A stretch of 64,000 nt of DNA from Crambe crambe (GCA_963924555.1 OZ004598.1:3930501-3994500), one strand, 5' to 3'. Shown: positions 1 to 21,669, counted from the first letter of the stretch. Program-made: numbers and translations. The notes: generated from the letters alone by a model not told the origin.

Positions 1-238
1 GAACTGGTAATAGGCACATGAACCCAAGTTCGATACATGTGGTTTAAATTCGCTTCTCCTAGTGAACTCTCTATATTATTCAGGACACAATGCAAACCTC
101 ACATTTTTAAGGAACCTTAAGAAGCTGGTGACTGGTCCCAGGTGTTCCACTGTAATTGTTTTGTACCTGTTGTTGTTGTTGTTGTTATTCTTGCTCCTAA
201 GTATACTTAATGACATTGACCATAAATTATGTCTTTAG

Positions 239-10791
<10,553 letters not shown>

Positions 10792-11011
10792 CCACTCCAG
10801 CTTGCTAGCTTGCTAGTAACAATACTCTTTTCACACATTTTTGGCAGTCAGATAAGAATTAATAAGGTGTTGATATAATAATAATCAGTCAGTACTATGC
10901 ATATTGCACATGTTACTTAACAGGTGTGGCTTAATCACAATTTAACACAGTTTTTGTTTATCTTACAGTACTCCATTTCTGAATTCCAGTTTTGGCTTGC
11001 ATGAAAGTGAT

Positions 11012-13309
11012 TCACCCACGTTGGTGACTAATGTATGGACCACAAACAGGTGGTGGAGGTGGGTAGAGAGTTCCGTTTGGTGCTGTCCCTGAAGGATAAA
11101 CAGGTTGGGATGGTTGGTGAAGATATCGCTCTAACTGGATCTCGCCTTGGGGTGGCTTGTATGATACAGGTCCTTCATGATATCCATTGGTCTGCAATAC
11201 TTCGTATAAGTCGTCAAAGCTATTAAAGAGTTGAGTATAACGGGCTGAAACTCTCCGCACTTTGTAAGGAATCTCGAACAACTCGTATGCCTCTGGGGGA
11301 ACAGTTGGATACGGACGTGGGATTATGTCCGCTAGTTTTATAGGGGAGTATTCATAACAATTCATTTCACGAGAGCAGAGGGGTGTGTATGTGGTATTAG
11401 CCCGACAAGGTCGTGAAGATGGTTCAATACACACTTTGACACACTCGGGCTGGTTATTAAGATCATAAAAGTCCTTGGGGCTGTATCCATCTGGGGCGCC
11501 AGGAAGTTGTTTATCGTTTTGAGCATAATGAGGAAGATTCTTGAACGCTGGGCCTTTGTTCTGCCATGTTGCCCATATTTGGTCGATGAATCCATGATGT
11601 AGGAAGAACTCTGGAGCATTAGCTGAATCTGTTGAGCACATTGTTCCACCAATGTTGCAGTGCACAGCACTATGGAGATTAACTTCTACAAAGTCATGCC
11701 AATTGTCAAATCCGGAAACCCCCTGTCTTTGAATCATAGCCACAGATGCACAATCAGGAACACTCCCTCTGAACCTCCTACGAAGTGGATCTCCAGGATT
11801 TGCAGATGGGGTGAGTTTCCAAATTCCATTTCGAAATGGTCCTGTGGTAACTGGACTGCCATCACCACCGAGTCCACACTGGGAAGCCCAGACGATTGAA
11901 TTTTGCCATGTCTGTGACTCCATACTCCAATCCCAATAGGGAACGGTCACTGTGCAGTCAATTTGCCTTAGCAGATTTTCCAGTGCAAGGATGAACCAAC
12001 GGTGCCAAGGGAGAAAGAGTTCTTTCTCATGTATCATTGAACTGAAGTGTGTGCGATGGAGTCCAATGAGTTGATCATAGCATCTCTTCCATGGTTGTTT
12101 TATTGAGACTGCGCGGATGACTTCGACATAGTGGCAGCGTTCAATTTGTGTCAGAGAATGCCACTCCTTACGGACACGACAGCAGTTGATAAGTCGGCCA
12201 TTTCTACACGTGCATCTTCTATTGCAGCTATCATACTGGGTACCATATCCTGTGCATCTCTCTGTGAAATTAATCATTGGAAATTATTTATATGCTAGCA
12301 CATACAGCTAATACCTATTACGACTTGTAGCGACCATTAGCTACACAATACCTTGAGTACTGCAGAAGGCATTGTAGCTAGCTTACGCCAGGCTACCATT
12401 GGCCATAGCCTGGCAATGCCTTGAGTAACAGGTTGCTATACTGCAGGAGCAAAATTGATCTTACTGTATCTAGACAGCTGCAATGGAAAAATCAACAGTT
12501 CTTGAACTGACTTACCAACTTTTCGATTGCACTCTTTACTGACAATACAATTTGGTAGTGTCAAGACTTGTCTCTTCTTTCTTCCGCTCTCTCTTGTCAA
12601 GTTGGCAGCATATATTTCCCGAGGGGGGAGGGTAGTGGTGGTTGTGGGAAGAGCGTGACGACCCCGACGATAGCTACATGGGAAAGATGCATGTGGTTAA
12701 GGTACATGTGACTAGGAAATCCAGCTAGGGGGAGAGAGAGAGATTTTTCGTATGGAGAGGTGAAGAGGTGAAAGTATGGTTGTACAATGGAACCCCCAGA
12801 TAATGGACACGCTTGGGGACCTTTTTATCCTTTGTAGAAAGGTTGTCCTCTTGGACGATGTCCTTTATCTGGTTCCATTGTAGTGGAAGAATAGTTGCGG
12901 AGTGAATGTGAATGATTGGAGGGGGTTACCTATCTTGAGGTGTTCTTCTCAGATATCGATCATATGGTCCATAATAAGGTCTTCCATATTCATCATCATT
13001 CAGCTCACAGTATTGGAAGGGGTATGGGTCATAAGGGTCATAAGGTTCGTAGGGATCGTAAGGATATGTGGGGTTGGGATAAGGATTCTGCGACCGAGGA
13101 TAAGCAGTGCTTGAAGAAGTGGTTGGAGAAGGATATGCAGTAGTTGGTCTTTGATAAGCAGTGGTGCTTGGCGGTCCATATTTTGTTGGATATATTATTG
13201 GCCCTAACGTATGGGGTGCCAAGGGAAGTCGATCTAGTCTTTGTTCCAATTGTCCTAATCCAGGTATAAATAACAGCATCAAAGCTGAGATGAATAGCTG
13301 CAGTATCAT
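11012..13309 (-). CDS. Secreted tyrosinase-type copper oxidase with a Tyr/Pro/Asp-rich N-terminal region
   Basis: Three exons join in phase: 13309-12930, 12673-12516 and 12261-11012 (595 aa). The N-terminus is a signal peptide (MILQLFISALMLLFIPGLG). A low-complexity region rich in Tyr, Pro, Thr and Asp follows (about residues 40-105, including YPYDPYEPYDPYDPYPF), then a Thr/Pro stretch and a Cys-rich segment (about 181-210). The tyrosinase domain has a CuA-type site (LHRTH, then IHE, then FLPWHRWF; His near 248-266) and a CuB-type site (NLHSAVHCNIGG, then APEFFLHHGFID). All expected copper histidines appear present. The family oxidises phenols or catechols using a binuclear copper centre. The Tyr-rich arm could be an oxidation or cross-linking substrate, as in tanning or adhesive proteins, but that is inference. 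The gene is head-to-head with the P450 and tail-to-tail with PLRG1, 220 bases from its stop. Confidence 0.88.
12781..12886. repeat. AGTGGAACCTC-family MITE
   Basis: A compact copy with inverted ends (TACAATGGAACC and GGTTCCATTGTA) in the first intron of the tyrosinase gene. The inside has the family motif TTTGTAGAAAGGTTGTCCTC. Confidence 0.7.
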
Positions 13310-13503
13310 AGTTCGTTGATGTCTAGAAGTTTTAGGAGACTCCTGTGCAAGAACTCTGTACTAAATTGTTCATAAATTGTGGTCTCCTTTTAAGCACCAC
13401 TAACCAGGAAGCAATTAAGATAGGTAGGCAAAAAGGTCATAGGATCCCATTCACATGAGCTCAGAGCCGAGATATACGCGACGTCATGTCATGAGATACG
13501 CGC
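13310..13503. promoter_or_regulatory. Shared divergent promoter region between tyrosinase and P450
   Basis: Only 194 bases separate the two divergent start codons. Toward the P450 side are three similar copies of GAGATACGC (near 13469 with an extra TA, 13493 and 13523) and an ACGTCATGTCAT segment containing a half CRE-like site. No TATA box is obvious. The region must hold both core promoters or their 5' leaders. Confidence 0.5.
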
Positions 13504-15072
13504 ATGCGCGTGATTGACGACGAGATACGCCCTAAGCCAATGATCATGATATCGTGGTGGCTAGTCTCTGCAACCCTTGGATTGCTCATAATTGTGTGGA
13601 TCAGATTGCCACAATTGATATTCAACTATATCAGAGAGCTAAGGGCGGCAAAGAGAGTCACAGGGCATCAATGGAGCACTCACTGGTTTTTTGGAGACTT
13701 GTTCCAGATGGCTCCCACAGAGAGATACTTACTTAGCATGCAGAAAAACGTTCAAGAGAAGAGATCTAAGATGGTAAATATTTGGTTAGGTCCAATATAT
13801 GTGTACTTTGCTTTGCACCACCCTTCAGTGATCAAGAAGGTAATGAAAACTCCAAAAAATATGGTTGTGTACGATCTCCTTCGTCCGTGGATTGGAGAAG
13901 GGCTTCTGATTTCCAAGGACAGGAAGTGGTCGAGGAATCGTCACCTTCTCACGCCTGCTTTCCACTATGAAATCCTCAAGCCTTATATGTCCGTGTATAA
14001 TAATTGCTTAAAGGTAATGTTTGAGAAATGGGATAAGTTTGCTGCAAGGGGGGAGCCAGTGAAGGTGTTTGAAACGGTTGGCATGCTTTCATTAGATGTT
14101 GTCTTGCAGTGTGCATTTAGCTACCAGAGCAATTGCCAGATTGAAGGCGAAGGACACCAGTATGTGAAGGCTGTATACAAAATTTCCAAGCTTGTGGTTG
14201 ATAGATCACTTTCTTTCTTGAGTTATTTGGATTTCATTTACTGGCTAACACCGAATGGTCAAGAAATGGCAAAGTACTGTAGAATAGTTCATGATCACTC
14301 TGAGCAAGTAATCAGAAACAGAAAAATAGCTCTAGGATTGCTTGATGATAATGCAGATCACGAGTTAGCATTACAGACTGCTAAAAAGCAGAGAAAATAC
14401 CTCGATTTTCTGGATATTCTTCTCACTGCTCGGGATACAGAAGGGATAGGACTGACCGACCTGGAAATCAGAGATGAAGCAGACACTTTTATGTTTGAGG
14501 GCCATGATACCACCACCAGTGGCATGTCCTGGGCCCTATACTGTCTAGCCCAGCATCCCAAACACCAGGATAAGGTTCGTGAAGAGGTTAAAAATGTGCT
14601 ACAGGGAAGGGAGTGGCTTGAATATGAAGACTTGAAAGAGTTGAAGTACACCCAGTGGTGTATCAAGGAAGCCATGAGACTTTATCCACCCGTGATTGAA
14701 ATATATCGTCGTCTTACAGAAGATACCAAGCTTGATGGAGTAACTATTCCTAAGGGATCAAAGATATCTATTTCTATCAATAACCTCCATCATAATCCTG
14801 ATGTGTGGGAAAATCCTGATGAATACAACCCTCTTCGTTTCCATCCCAGCAATGCTGAAGGAAGGGACCCATTTGCCTACATGCCCTTTTCTGCTGGTTA
14901 TCGTAACTGCATTGGACAGAATTTTGCCCTCAATGAAGAGAAAGTAGTCATAGCAATGCTTTGCCATAGGTTCAAATTCTCCCTTTTGCCAAGCCATAAA
15001 GTAGAATTGTTGCCCACCATTAACTTAAGAACAAAAAATGATATACTTTTGCAAATAGAGCGAATAATATAG
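13504..15072 (+). CDS. Cytochrome P450, CYP4-like, intronless
   Basis: A 522-aa microsomal P450 in one exon. An N-terminal membrane anchor (about residues 13-33, MIMISWWLVSATLGLLIIVW) precedes the catalytic domain. The I-helix has EGHDTTTSG (about 332-340), with the acidic Glu before the HDTT that is typical of CYP4. The K-helix ExxR is EAMR (389-392). The heme-binding loop is FSAGYRNCIG with the cysteine ligand at 469. CYP4 enzymes hydroxylate fatty acids and other lipids, often at the omega carbon, using NADPH-P450 reductase; the substrate here is unknown. The start could also be the ATG at 13540, since the first residues are charged. Absence of introns among intron-bearing neighbours may mean a retrocopy. 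No break is seen. Confidence 0.93.
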   Translation: MRVIDDEIRPKPMIMISWWLVSATLGLLIIVWIRLPQLIFNYIRELRAAKRVTGHQWSTHWFFGDLFQMAPTERYLLSMQKNVQEKRSKMVNIWLGPIYVYFALHHPSVIKKVMKTPKNMVVYDLLRPWIGEGLLISKDRKWSRNRHLLTPAFHYEILKPYMSVYNNCLKVMFEKWDKFAARGEPVKVFETVGMLSLDVVLQCAFSYQSNCQIEGEGHQYVKAVYKISKLVVDRSLSFLSYLDFIYWLTPNGQEMAKYCRIVHDHSEQVIRNRKIALGLLDDNADHELALQTAKKQRKYLDFLDILLTARDTEGIGLTDLEIRDEADTFMFEGHDTTTSGMSWALYCLAQHPKHQDKVREEVKNVLQGREWLEYEDLKELKYTQWCIKEAMRLYPPVIEIYRRLTEDTKLDGVTIPKGSKISISINNLHHNPDVWENPDEYNPLRFHPSNAEGRDPFAYMPFSAGYRNCIGQNFALNEEKVVIAMLCHRFKFSLLPSHKVELLPTINLRTKNDILLQIERII

Positions 15073-15148
15073 CAACTATTGGCTACTAGTAATGAGCTAG
15101 CTTTATAAGTTTGTTGTTGTTGTTGTTATTATTATTGTTGTTAAATAA

Positions 15149-15841
15149 TCAAATAGATGCAAGACATAGGGGAGCATCTATATCACTGTCATCAGTACCC
15201 TCATATAAATCTTCATCAATATTTTGCACCTCTGCTTCTATTGGTAATGACTGCTCCATACTTTCACCTTGGTTCTTTGCTGGAGGATGCAATTCCACTT
15301 CAATCTCCATTCTCTCCATCATCATTGGATTAATAACGACAAATTCGTCTGAGCTGCTAGCCAGAGGAACGTGTATCTTAATGGTATCATCACGAATGGA
15401 ATTCTCAGAGCTCTTGAATGGATTACATGTCTTGGTAGATTCTGGATCGACAGGAATATTTTCTCCTAAAGGAACTCCCAATGTTATTTCTGGGAGTGCA
15501 TTGTCGTCTTGTACTATGCTATTTTCTCTATGAAGTGGCTCTTTGTCATCATTATGTATGCAATACTTGTTATAATCGTTTCGGAGCTGGCTTCCTGGAT
15601 AAGGTGGAATAGTGTTAAGATTCGGTTGCTGTCCAAATAATAATCTGCTCTTTCTAACATAAGCACACAATTTCATTCCTGAAATCATGACTACAGCAAC
15701 AACACAAAAGATGATGGGGCCAATCACTGCTGGTAGGATATCCACTTGTTTAGTTGTCAAATGCCCCACTTCAATACCAATACCTGAGAGGTTGCCATAA
15801 CTATCCAAATTCTCTTCTGCTGCCCAATCTGGCTCCTCCAT
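15149..15841 (-). CDS. Single-pass membrane protein of unknown function
   Basis: A 230-aa single-exon frame. A short acidic N-terminal part (about 1-33) is followed by one clear membrane span (about 35-60, ILPAVIGPIIFCVVAVVMIS) and a basic stop-transfer stretch (YVRKSR). The cytoplasmic tail of about 165 residues is polar and acidic, with a PPYPG motif and several Ser/Asp/Glu clusters. No signal peptide is seen, so an extracellular N-terminus would need the span itself to act as signal anchor. I do not recognise the family. It converges on the P450 (stops 77 bases apart) and is head-to-head with the TEX14-like gene (142 bases), which favours a real gene. A missing 5' exon cannot be excluded. 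Confidence 0.55.
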   Translation of the reverse strand: MEEPDWAAEENLDSYGNLSGIGIEVGHLTTKQVDILPAVIGPIIFCVVAVVMISGMKLCAYVRKSRLLFGQQPNLNTIPPYPGSQLRNDYNKYCIHNDDKEPLHRENSIVQDDNALPEITLGVPLGENIPVDPESTKTCNPFKSSENSIRDDTIKIHVPLASSSDEFVVINPMMMERMEIEVELHPPAKNQGESMEQSLPIEAEVQNIDEDLYEGTDDSDIDAPLCLASI

Positions 15842-15982
15842 AACACTTCAAAAGAAATTTTTTGCGCGTAAAAAAACGTTTCCAGGGCGCCGATTTATTT
15901 GACCAATTAGAATGATCAATAAAAAGCGGGAAAATTTAAAATCAGTGCGTGCTCGAGTTTAAAAAAAATACTTCTAGACATC
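15842..15982. promoter_or_regulatory. Short divergent intergenic region
   Basis: Only 141 bases separate the divergent start codons at 15841 (-) and 15983 (+). It contains a CCAATTAG sequence near 15901 and A/T runs. It probably serves as a bidirectional promoter. Confidence 0.4.
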
Positions 15983-18900
15983 ATGGAGAGAATGCTTTCA
16001 AGGAGAGAAGATGGAATAGAAGAGCTTCCATTGGTAGTCAAGTACTCCATGAAAGGTCAATGTGAGAAGATGCTGCGAGCTATGGAGATTTTTGGAGAAT
16101 CTGTCAACAGCACTGACTCTCACTTCCAGAGTGCTTTGTTCCATGCAGCTCTAAAGGGACATAAGAAGTGCTTAAAAGAGCTCCTAAAAAAAGGAGCGGA
16201 TCCTAATCAGTGAGTCAATAATAGGTTTAAGTCAAATTTTCATTGTCACAAATTATATCCCTTCTAGATGCAATCAAGATGGCCTAACTCCATGTCATGC
16301 TGCTGCAATGTGTGGAAAAGTCCCTAAATTTCCTGATCGCTGTAAGGAAACTTGTAATCCTGCTACCCGGATTGCACTGTTCTTTGAAGGCCTGTGGAAT
16401 TACATATCACATCACCTTCATGATTCTCGGTGTCAAAAGCGCTGTCTAGAATATCTGGTCCAGTATGGTGGTAACTTAAAGATGTACACCAATCAGCAGG
16501 AGACTACCGAGGATATTGCCAAGAGACGAAAGAAAAAATCAATCTTGGGAATGATAGATGAATACTGTGAGTTCATTGCTAGTTATTACTTGTCGATTCT
16601 TGACCAATAGAAGAGAGTTCTCTAGATAATCTCAAAGTGTCCATTAAGTAATGAATTTTACATTTATTATCATTGACAGATACGCTACAGGCCAGTTTGA
16701 CCAATCCAGTAAGTGCATGCCATATAAAAGGAACTACATCATCTATTCCATGCTTGTATTCCTCAGAATTCCCACACTAACCACTGGCTAGTATCAAGCA
16801 GTGACCAAGCAATTAGTCATTACACAGATGGACAGACTAAGGATGTTCCTGAAACAGATATTGATGAGATCGAAGTTGGTGGCAAGCTAGATGATTATTT
16901 ATAATCACAGTGGAACCTCAGGGCTGTAGGAAGCACAGCGGCCATAGATGCCATGGCCTCACCACTTTTTTGGGGCAGGACTTGGAAAAAGTTCATGCGT
17001 TATTATTATTAGGATCAGTCACTTTGTCCTTTAGCTTTGTAGAGAGGTTGTCCTTTTCTCAGAGGTTAAAATGTACTAAAGCTATGGGAAAGGGGCCCAA
17101 AAGAGCGTCCTTTGTTAGGAGGTTGTCCTGGTCATTTAAGCTACATCAGTCTACAGGCAAACACTGCAAAGATTGATTCTTTCTTTCTTGATAATTATAG
17201 AGTCCTGTGTATTGCCAGACTCTTAGTGCTGATGGAAGCCTGTGGATCAATGGTATTTGGAGAGGAGGAATGGTGGTCACTCTGAGGATGCTGGCAGGTA
17301 AGGGAAGACAAAGAGACAGAAATGAAAACGGTCTGCCAGTGATGTGTGTGGAGCACTTGCTGAATGAAATGGACAACCTCAGGTGAGAAATAACATGCAG
17401 AGGAGTCATATCTTATACATGTAGAATTAGTGTACTAAACAGGTGACCAGAGCCGATACATTTTTCAGGGGGACCACGTTAGCTAATTAAGAGGTTTCAC
17501 TATAAGAAATAAAATATCGCAGGCTTGTATATTTAAGGTAATCATTCCTACTATCACAATTGTAGAGAGATGCGCCATCCTCACATGGTTCTCCTTATGG
17601 GCAAGTGCTCAGGCCCACTCCAGAAGGACATGTTCATGGTCCTCGAGCCTCTGCAGCCTCTCTCTCTATATAATATTCTGCACAAGGAGCACGGAAGATT
17701 CTCCCTCTTGGAAGCTGTCGGAATACTTTGTGATGTCACAAGTGGTATGGAAGGAAACACTATAAGTGGTTACTTGAAATATTCTATTATTCTTTAGCTG
17801 TTATCTACCTGCACAACGTGCAAGGGGTGGCACATAACATCATATCTTCACATGCAGTTTATCTCTCCACTGTTGGAGGTGCTAAGGTAAAGTGATGCAG
17901 AGGCAATTACACAGGACATGTAGCAAGCCTTTCCTGTTGGCCTGACACTATTAGCTACTGTATAAATAAGTATATGACAAAGAGAATGTTTTAATTTACT
18001 GCTCCATAGGGGCCATTGTGCCATCCCTACTTAGAGAATACTATTGTACTCTCTGATATAGCTAGGTGTTTGAAATTCAGTGCAACCAGCTACTTATTTC
18101 CACTTAGAATAGTACAGAATAAAACTCCTTATACACAGTAATGTAGTGATTAGCTAAGTGATACTGTGCATGTGTGCTCTTTTTTTATCCCCTACAATTC
18201 AACTCGCAGCTGTGCAATGTATTTTGCTGCCAACCTCCCAAGACTCAGATTCCTGGTGTGTGCTCAGCTGCTCTCAAGATGTACCTTCCCTGGATGGCCC
18301 CAGAGCTCATGAAGACAAGAACTGCATCATTTGTAAGTGCCAGCTAGCTGAAGTGGAGTAATTCCCGAATGGCGGGGTAATTCTGAATGATTCAAATTAG
18401 CTATTTCTGTATCATAGCAGCTAACCAGTCCTGTCCTTATATTTCGTATTTTAGCTCTCCATAGTTTATTATTATTAGTAGGCTGCCTTGGTTCTGAAAT
18501 TTGGTGTGTAGATAGTCCAACCATGCATCGACACAAAGAAAGAAATTTGGGACAATTTCAATTCCATGTTCTGCAATGAGATTCAGCACCAATGGTAGAT
18601 GTGTTTCCAGATTATTATAGACTTCTCATCTTCTTGTCATGATTATATAATGCAGGAGAGTGACATATTCAGTCTTGGGGTTTTACTGTGGGAGATGTGG
18701 GCTGATCATCCTCCATGGCCAGGTCTCACTGCCTCCCAGCTTGGGCGAGTCCTGATACAAGATGGCCAGAGACTACCCCTCACCAACAACCACATCCCCA
18801 TGGCACCCATTCTCAAATCCTGCTTTGGCCCACCAGTTGCTAGGCTACCAGCAACTCAGGTATGTAGTCCTTATAGTGAAGGAGAGGGTCCTTGACTACA

Positions 18901-19157
18901 CCCCTAACTGCTTTGCCCTGAAGCTAATAGAAAAGGGAAGGCTTTGACTACATTCAAATTTACCAGTCCCAGCAAGCTACTATAGAGAATAGGAAAAGGG
19001 GGAGGGGCCTAAGGGGCACACCCCCAATTCTTTGGCCCACCAGATCCCAGCAAGCTACTCTACAGAATAGGAGGGGCTCTAAGTCTATCTTATTGTACAG
19101 CTGCTCTACCAGATTAACTACCTCAAGATGACCCAGTTTAACAAGCTTAACCTCTGA
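15983..19157 (+). CDS. TEX14-like protein: ankyrin repeats plus pseudokinase domain
   Basis: Exons: 15983-16209, 16268-16566, 16680-16708 (29 bases), 16767 to about 16882 (end uncertain), 17201-17382, 17566-17744, 17798-17886, 18210-18332, 18656-18859 and 19101-19157. Apart from the 16.88/17.2 kb join, phases agree. N-terminal exons encode ankyrin repeats (SALFHAALKGHKKCLKELLK, then GLTPCHAAAMCGK). The later exons form a protein-kinase fold: NEMDNLREMRHPHMVLLMG, VLEPLQPLSLYNIL, YLPWMAPELM, DIFSLGVLLWEMW. Catalytic residues are missing: the VAIK lysine position reads VTLRM, the HRD motif is replaced by AHNIISSHAVYL, and the DFG position is LCN. Ankyrin repeats plus inactive kinase is the layout of vertebrate TEX14, which blocks abscission at germ-cell bridges; orthology here is inferred. 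The last exon ends in LYQINYLKMTQFNKLNL. Confidence 0.72.
16908..17150. repeat. Diverged AGTGGAACCTC-family MITE in an intron
   Basis: It starts ACAGTGGAACCTCAG and later has the family core (TTTGTAGAGAGGTTGTCC, TTTGTTAGGAGGTTGTCC). The right terminus is decayed. Confidence 0.5.
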
Positions 19158-19221
19158 AGAACACGAACCCATCCTAATCCCCAACTCCCTCCCTTCCCCC
19201 CCCCCCCCCCCCCCCCCCCCA

Positions 19222-19227
19222 ATTAAA
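19222..19227 (+). terminator. Possible poly(A) signal ATTAAA for the TEX14-like gene
   Basis: ATTAAA lies 65 bases after the stop, directly after a poly-C run. It is a common variant signal. Confidence 0.4.
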
Positions 19228-19264
19228 AACTTGTTGTTATAACATTCTGATGGTTGTACAGTGA

Positions 19265-19270
19265 TTTATT
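19265..19270 (-). terminator. Poly(A) signal AATAAA for HAUS4
   Basis: TTTATT on the + strand reads AATAAA in the HAUS4 direction, about 155 bases past its stop. With the TEX14-like signal at 19222 the two 3' ends nearly meet. Confidence 0.45.
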
Positions 19271-19361
19271 ATTGGTTTCCTTATATGGAATGGGCATTAT
19301 AGAAAAATAGAAAAGATAACAGTAGTGAGTACATTGAGTAGACCCCTGGTTGGTGATAATC

Positions 19362-19454
19362 TAGGTACGAGTCTTATTGAGTTCTGCCAAAGCTGATAAC
19401 CTAGGTATGAGTCATGATTACCTAGGTATGAGTCTTATTGAGTTCTGCCAAAGC
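19362..19454 (-). repeat. Tandem duplication of the HAUS4 C-terminal codons into its 3' UTR
   Basis: About 33 bases covering the last codons of HAUS4 and its stop (+ strand 19422-19454) occur again at 19362-19395 with small changes. A shorter partial copy lies between. The duplicate is downstream of the stop and is not translated. Confidence 0.75.
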
Positions 19455-21626
19455 CCACTGCTTGTTCTCGATCTCCTCCCTTACCTCTCTGTATTGCTGA
19501 CTCAGCAGCATGAACTCCTCCCCCAATGACTGGTAGCTGCTCAGCACCTGCTGCATCTGGGATAACTCCTCAGTCAGCTGCCTCTGAGCTGCCAGCAAAT
19601 GTGACCTGAAGGTTTACATAATATGAGAGGACAGTATCTCAGTCTATGAATGGACAGCTGCTATAACTTTTATTGGATTTTACCCATTGGACCTGTCAAA
19701 AAAAATGTATGCCTGGAAGCTGTGCATCATTATGAGCTATTTAATGATTGGCCATGCCAATTTTCATGGAACAAGTGCCTTCTTGGGTTGGTAAAAGGTT
19801 AACAGCAATGAAGACTAGTGTGCATGGGGAGGACCACTGTTCCATTAAACAGAGGGCTGACAGTTAAGCCCCCCCCCCCCTCTCCTCCTCCCTTACTGTA
19901 TTTCTGTCAGTGCCTGGATTCTTCCTTCAGAACACACCCCTTTCAAGAGCTGATGGTGTAGGACACTGCAACAAGGTATAAAGATTGTAATACAGTGGAA
20001 CCTCCGATGAAGGACCCTCCAAGAAGAGGACAAACTCCCAACAAAGGATGCTCTTTTGGGCCCCCACCCCATAGCATTAGTTCATTTTTAACCTCCGACC
20101 TCTCTACAAAGGAAAGTGGCTGATCCCAAAGTGTCCCTTTACTCAAGACGTTAAGAATTTGTGGGGAATGATTTTAGTGGAGAACACATTGTTGCAGGCA
20201 AAAAAGTAAGATGTCTTTATGTCCTTGTCTTCAGAGGGTCCCTATAATATTGGAGGTTCAAAAGTAAAATTCATAGCTAAAGACTTACTCCAACTTTCCA
20301 AGCATGGCCTGACATTTGCTCTGGAGATAGTCCAGAGACACTTCATTGGATCTGGCAGTTTGGACAAGTTTGTACTGTTCCAACGCGTACTTCATACTCT
20401 CATACATATCACCAAGCACCTAGAGCAAGAGAGAAAGAGAACCAAGCTCACAAATCATTAAGTAGGGAGTGAAGAATTGTGAGGGGGCTCATAAGCTTTC
20501 TTTTGGTACTGAAATCAAGGGTAGGGGATGAAGCAAGAACAAATACCTTTATCTTCTCAGCCATCATTTCTCTACACTGCTTCTTGCTTTCCTTCAATTC
20601 CTCTTTGAATCTCTCCACCTCTTCTTTCTGCCGACTCAGCAGTTGGGGAAGCTGCCCCATCTTTGCCAGCTGGAGGGTGGAATTGGAGGGTGGGTCCTTG
20701 TCGGGAGTCTGCCAGCGCATCACACGGAAACATTTGTCCCTCAAACGCTCTTCTAAAACTTGCTGGGTAGAATGCTTGGATACCTACATGCATTAAAATA
20801 TTCCTTTGAAGTACCACATCAAAGAGAATAGGTTTCCTGTGATACCAAATTACCACAATTTTGCAGAACCACTGGTCATTCTCAGACTAACCTATGTCCC
20901 TTATGATCAAGCAAATTGGACTAACTCTGTTGGGAGAAGTAAGGTAAAGCCGAACGGTTCAAATATTTCTGAAACTACTGAGACTTCTGAGTTCAATGTT
21001 GGAGGATATAAATACAGCTCATAAGCTCGAGGAGTTTTTGAACTGTTTGGAATTACCCCCGGAATCACCTGCATTACCTTAGTAACTGATATAACAGGCA
21101 CTCACCTTGTTTCCTTTACTCTTCTCCACAAGAGTCCTCAAGTGATCAATCTGAAGACCGAGAAGAGTGAGTCCCGGGGCCATATCCAGGCAGTGCTGGA
21201 CTTCTGATGTTGCTGTGATAACACGCGAGGAACTGTGTGGTTTTGTTGACCCTGAGTCACTGCTACCGACTGCTGCCTCTGAAGGAGGCTTCTTCTTGTG
21301 CAGTTGTGTCTGCATAGACAGAGCTTCTTTCAGTTCTGATGTGAAGAGCTGCTGCTCTAAATAGTTCTGTTTCACAGTATGCAACCTAAGTTCAGTCTAT
21401 GCAACACGATACAAAATTAAAAATAATATTACAACTTAGCTAGATTCACCTGCTCCAACTGCTGCCTAATGGACTTTGGTATCCCATCTTCTTGGTAAGT
21501 GGTAGAGAGGAGGTCAATCAGCTTCGCGAATTCTGGATTATTTTTTCTCAGCTCCTCCATCTCAAATTTACCCGCCTCATTGGAATGAATCGTCATGTTA
21601 AAAAACAGTAACCGCGCTTTATCCAA
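19422..21626 (-). CDS. HAUS4: HAUS augmin-like complex subunit 4
   Basis: Five exons join in phase: 21626-21450, 21396-21106, 20783-20547, 20419-20289 and 19605-19422 (339 aa; human HAUS4 is 363). The strongest family signature is the C-terminus: LGEEFMLLSQQYREVREEIE, then NKQWALAEL near the end, matching the conserved end of HAUS4. The central part is helical and coiled-coil (SRQKEEVERFKEELKESKKQ). Augmin binds spindle microtubules and recruits gamma-tubulin to nucleate branch microtubules in mitosis. The start may be the ATG at 21626 or 21596; the second gives a less hydrophobic N-terminus. The start lies only 44 bases downstream of the MPHOSPH10 stop, so the two genes share almost no intergenic space. 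Confidence 0.85.
19992..20125. repeat. AGTGGAACCTC-family MITE in a HAUS4 intron
   Basis: It starts ACAGTGGAACCTCC and contains the inverted family core (CCTCTCTACAAAGGA). The right end is weak. Confidence 0.6.
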
Positions 21627-21656
21627 TTGACGATCATTACCATTTTAAATAAAGAT

Positions 21657-21662
21657 TTAATC
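21657..21662 (-). terminator. Possible poly(A) signal ATTAAA of MPHOSPH10
   Basis: TTTAAT on + reads ATTAAA for MPHOSPH10, directly after its stop. Cleavage 10-30 bases on would fall at or inside the 5' leader of HAUS4. Confidence 0.4.
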
Positions 21663-21669
21663 TTTGATC

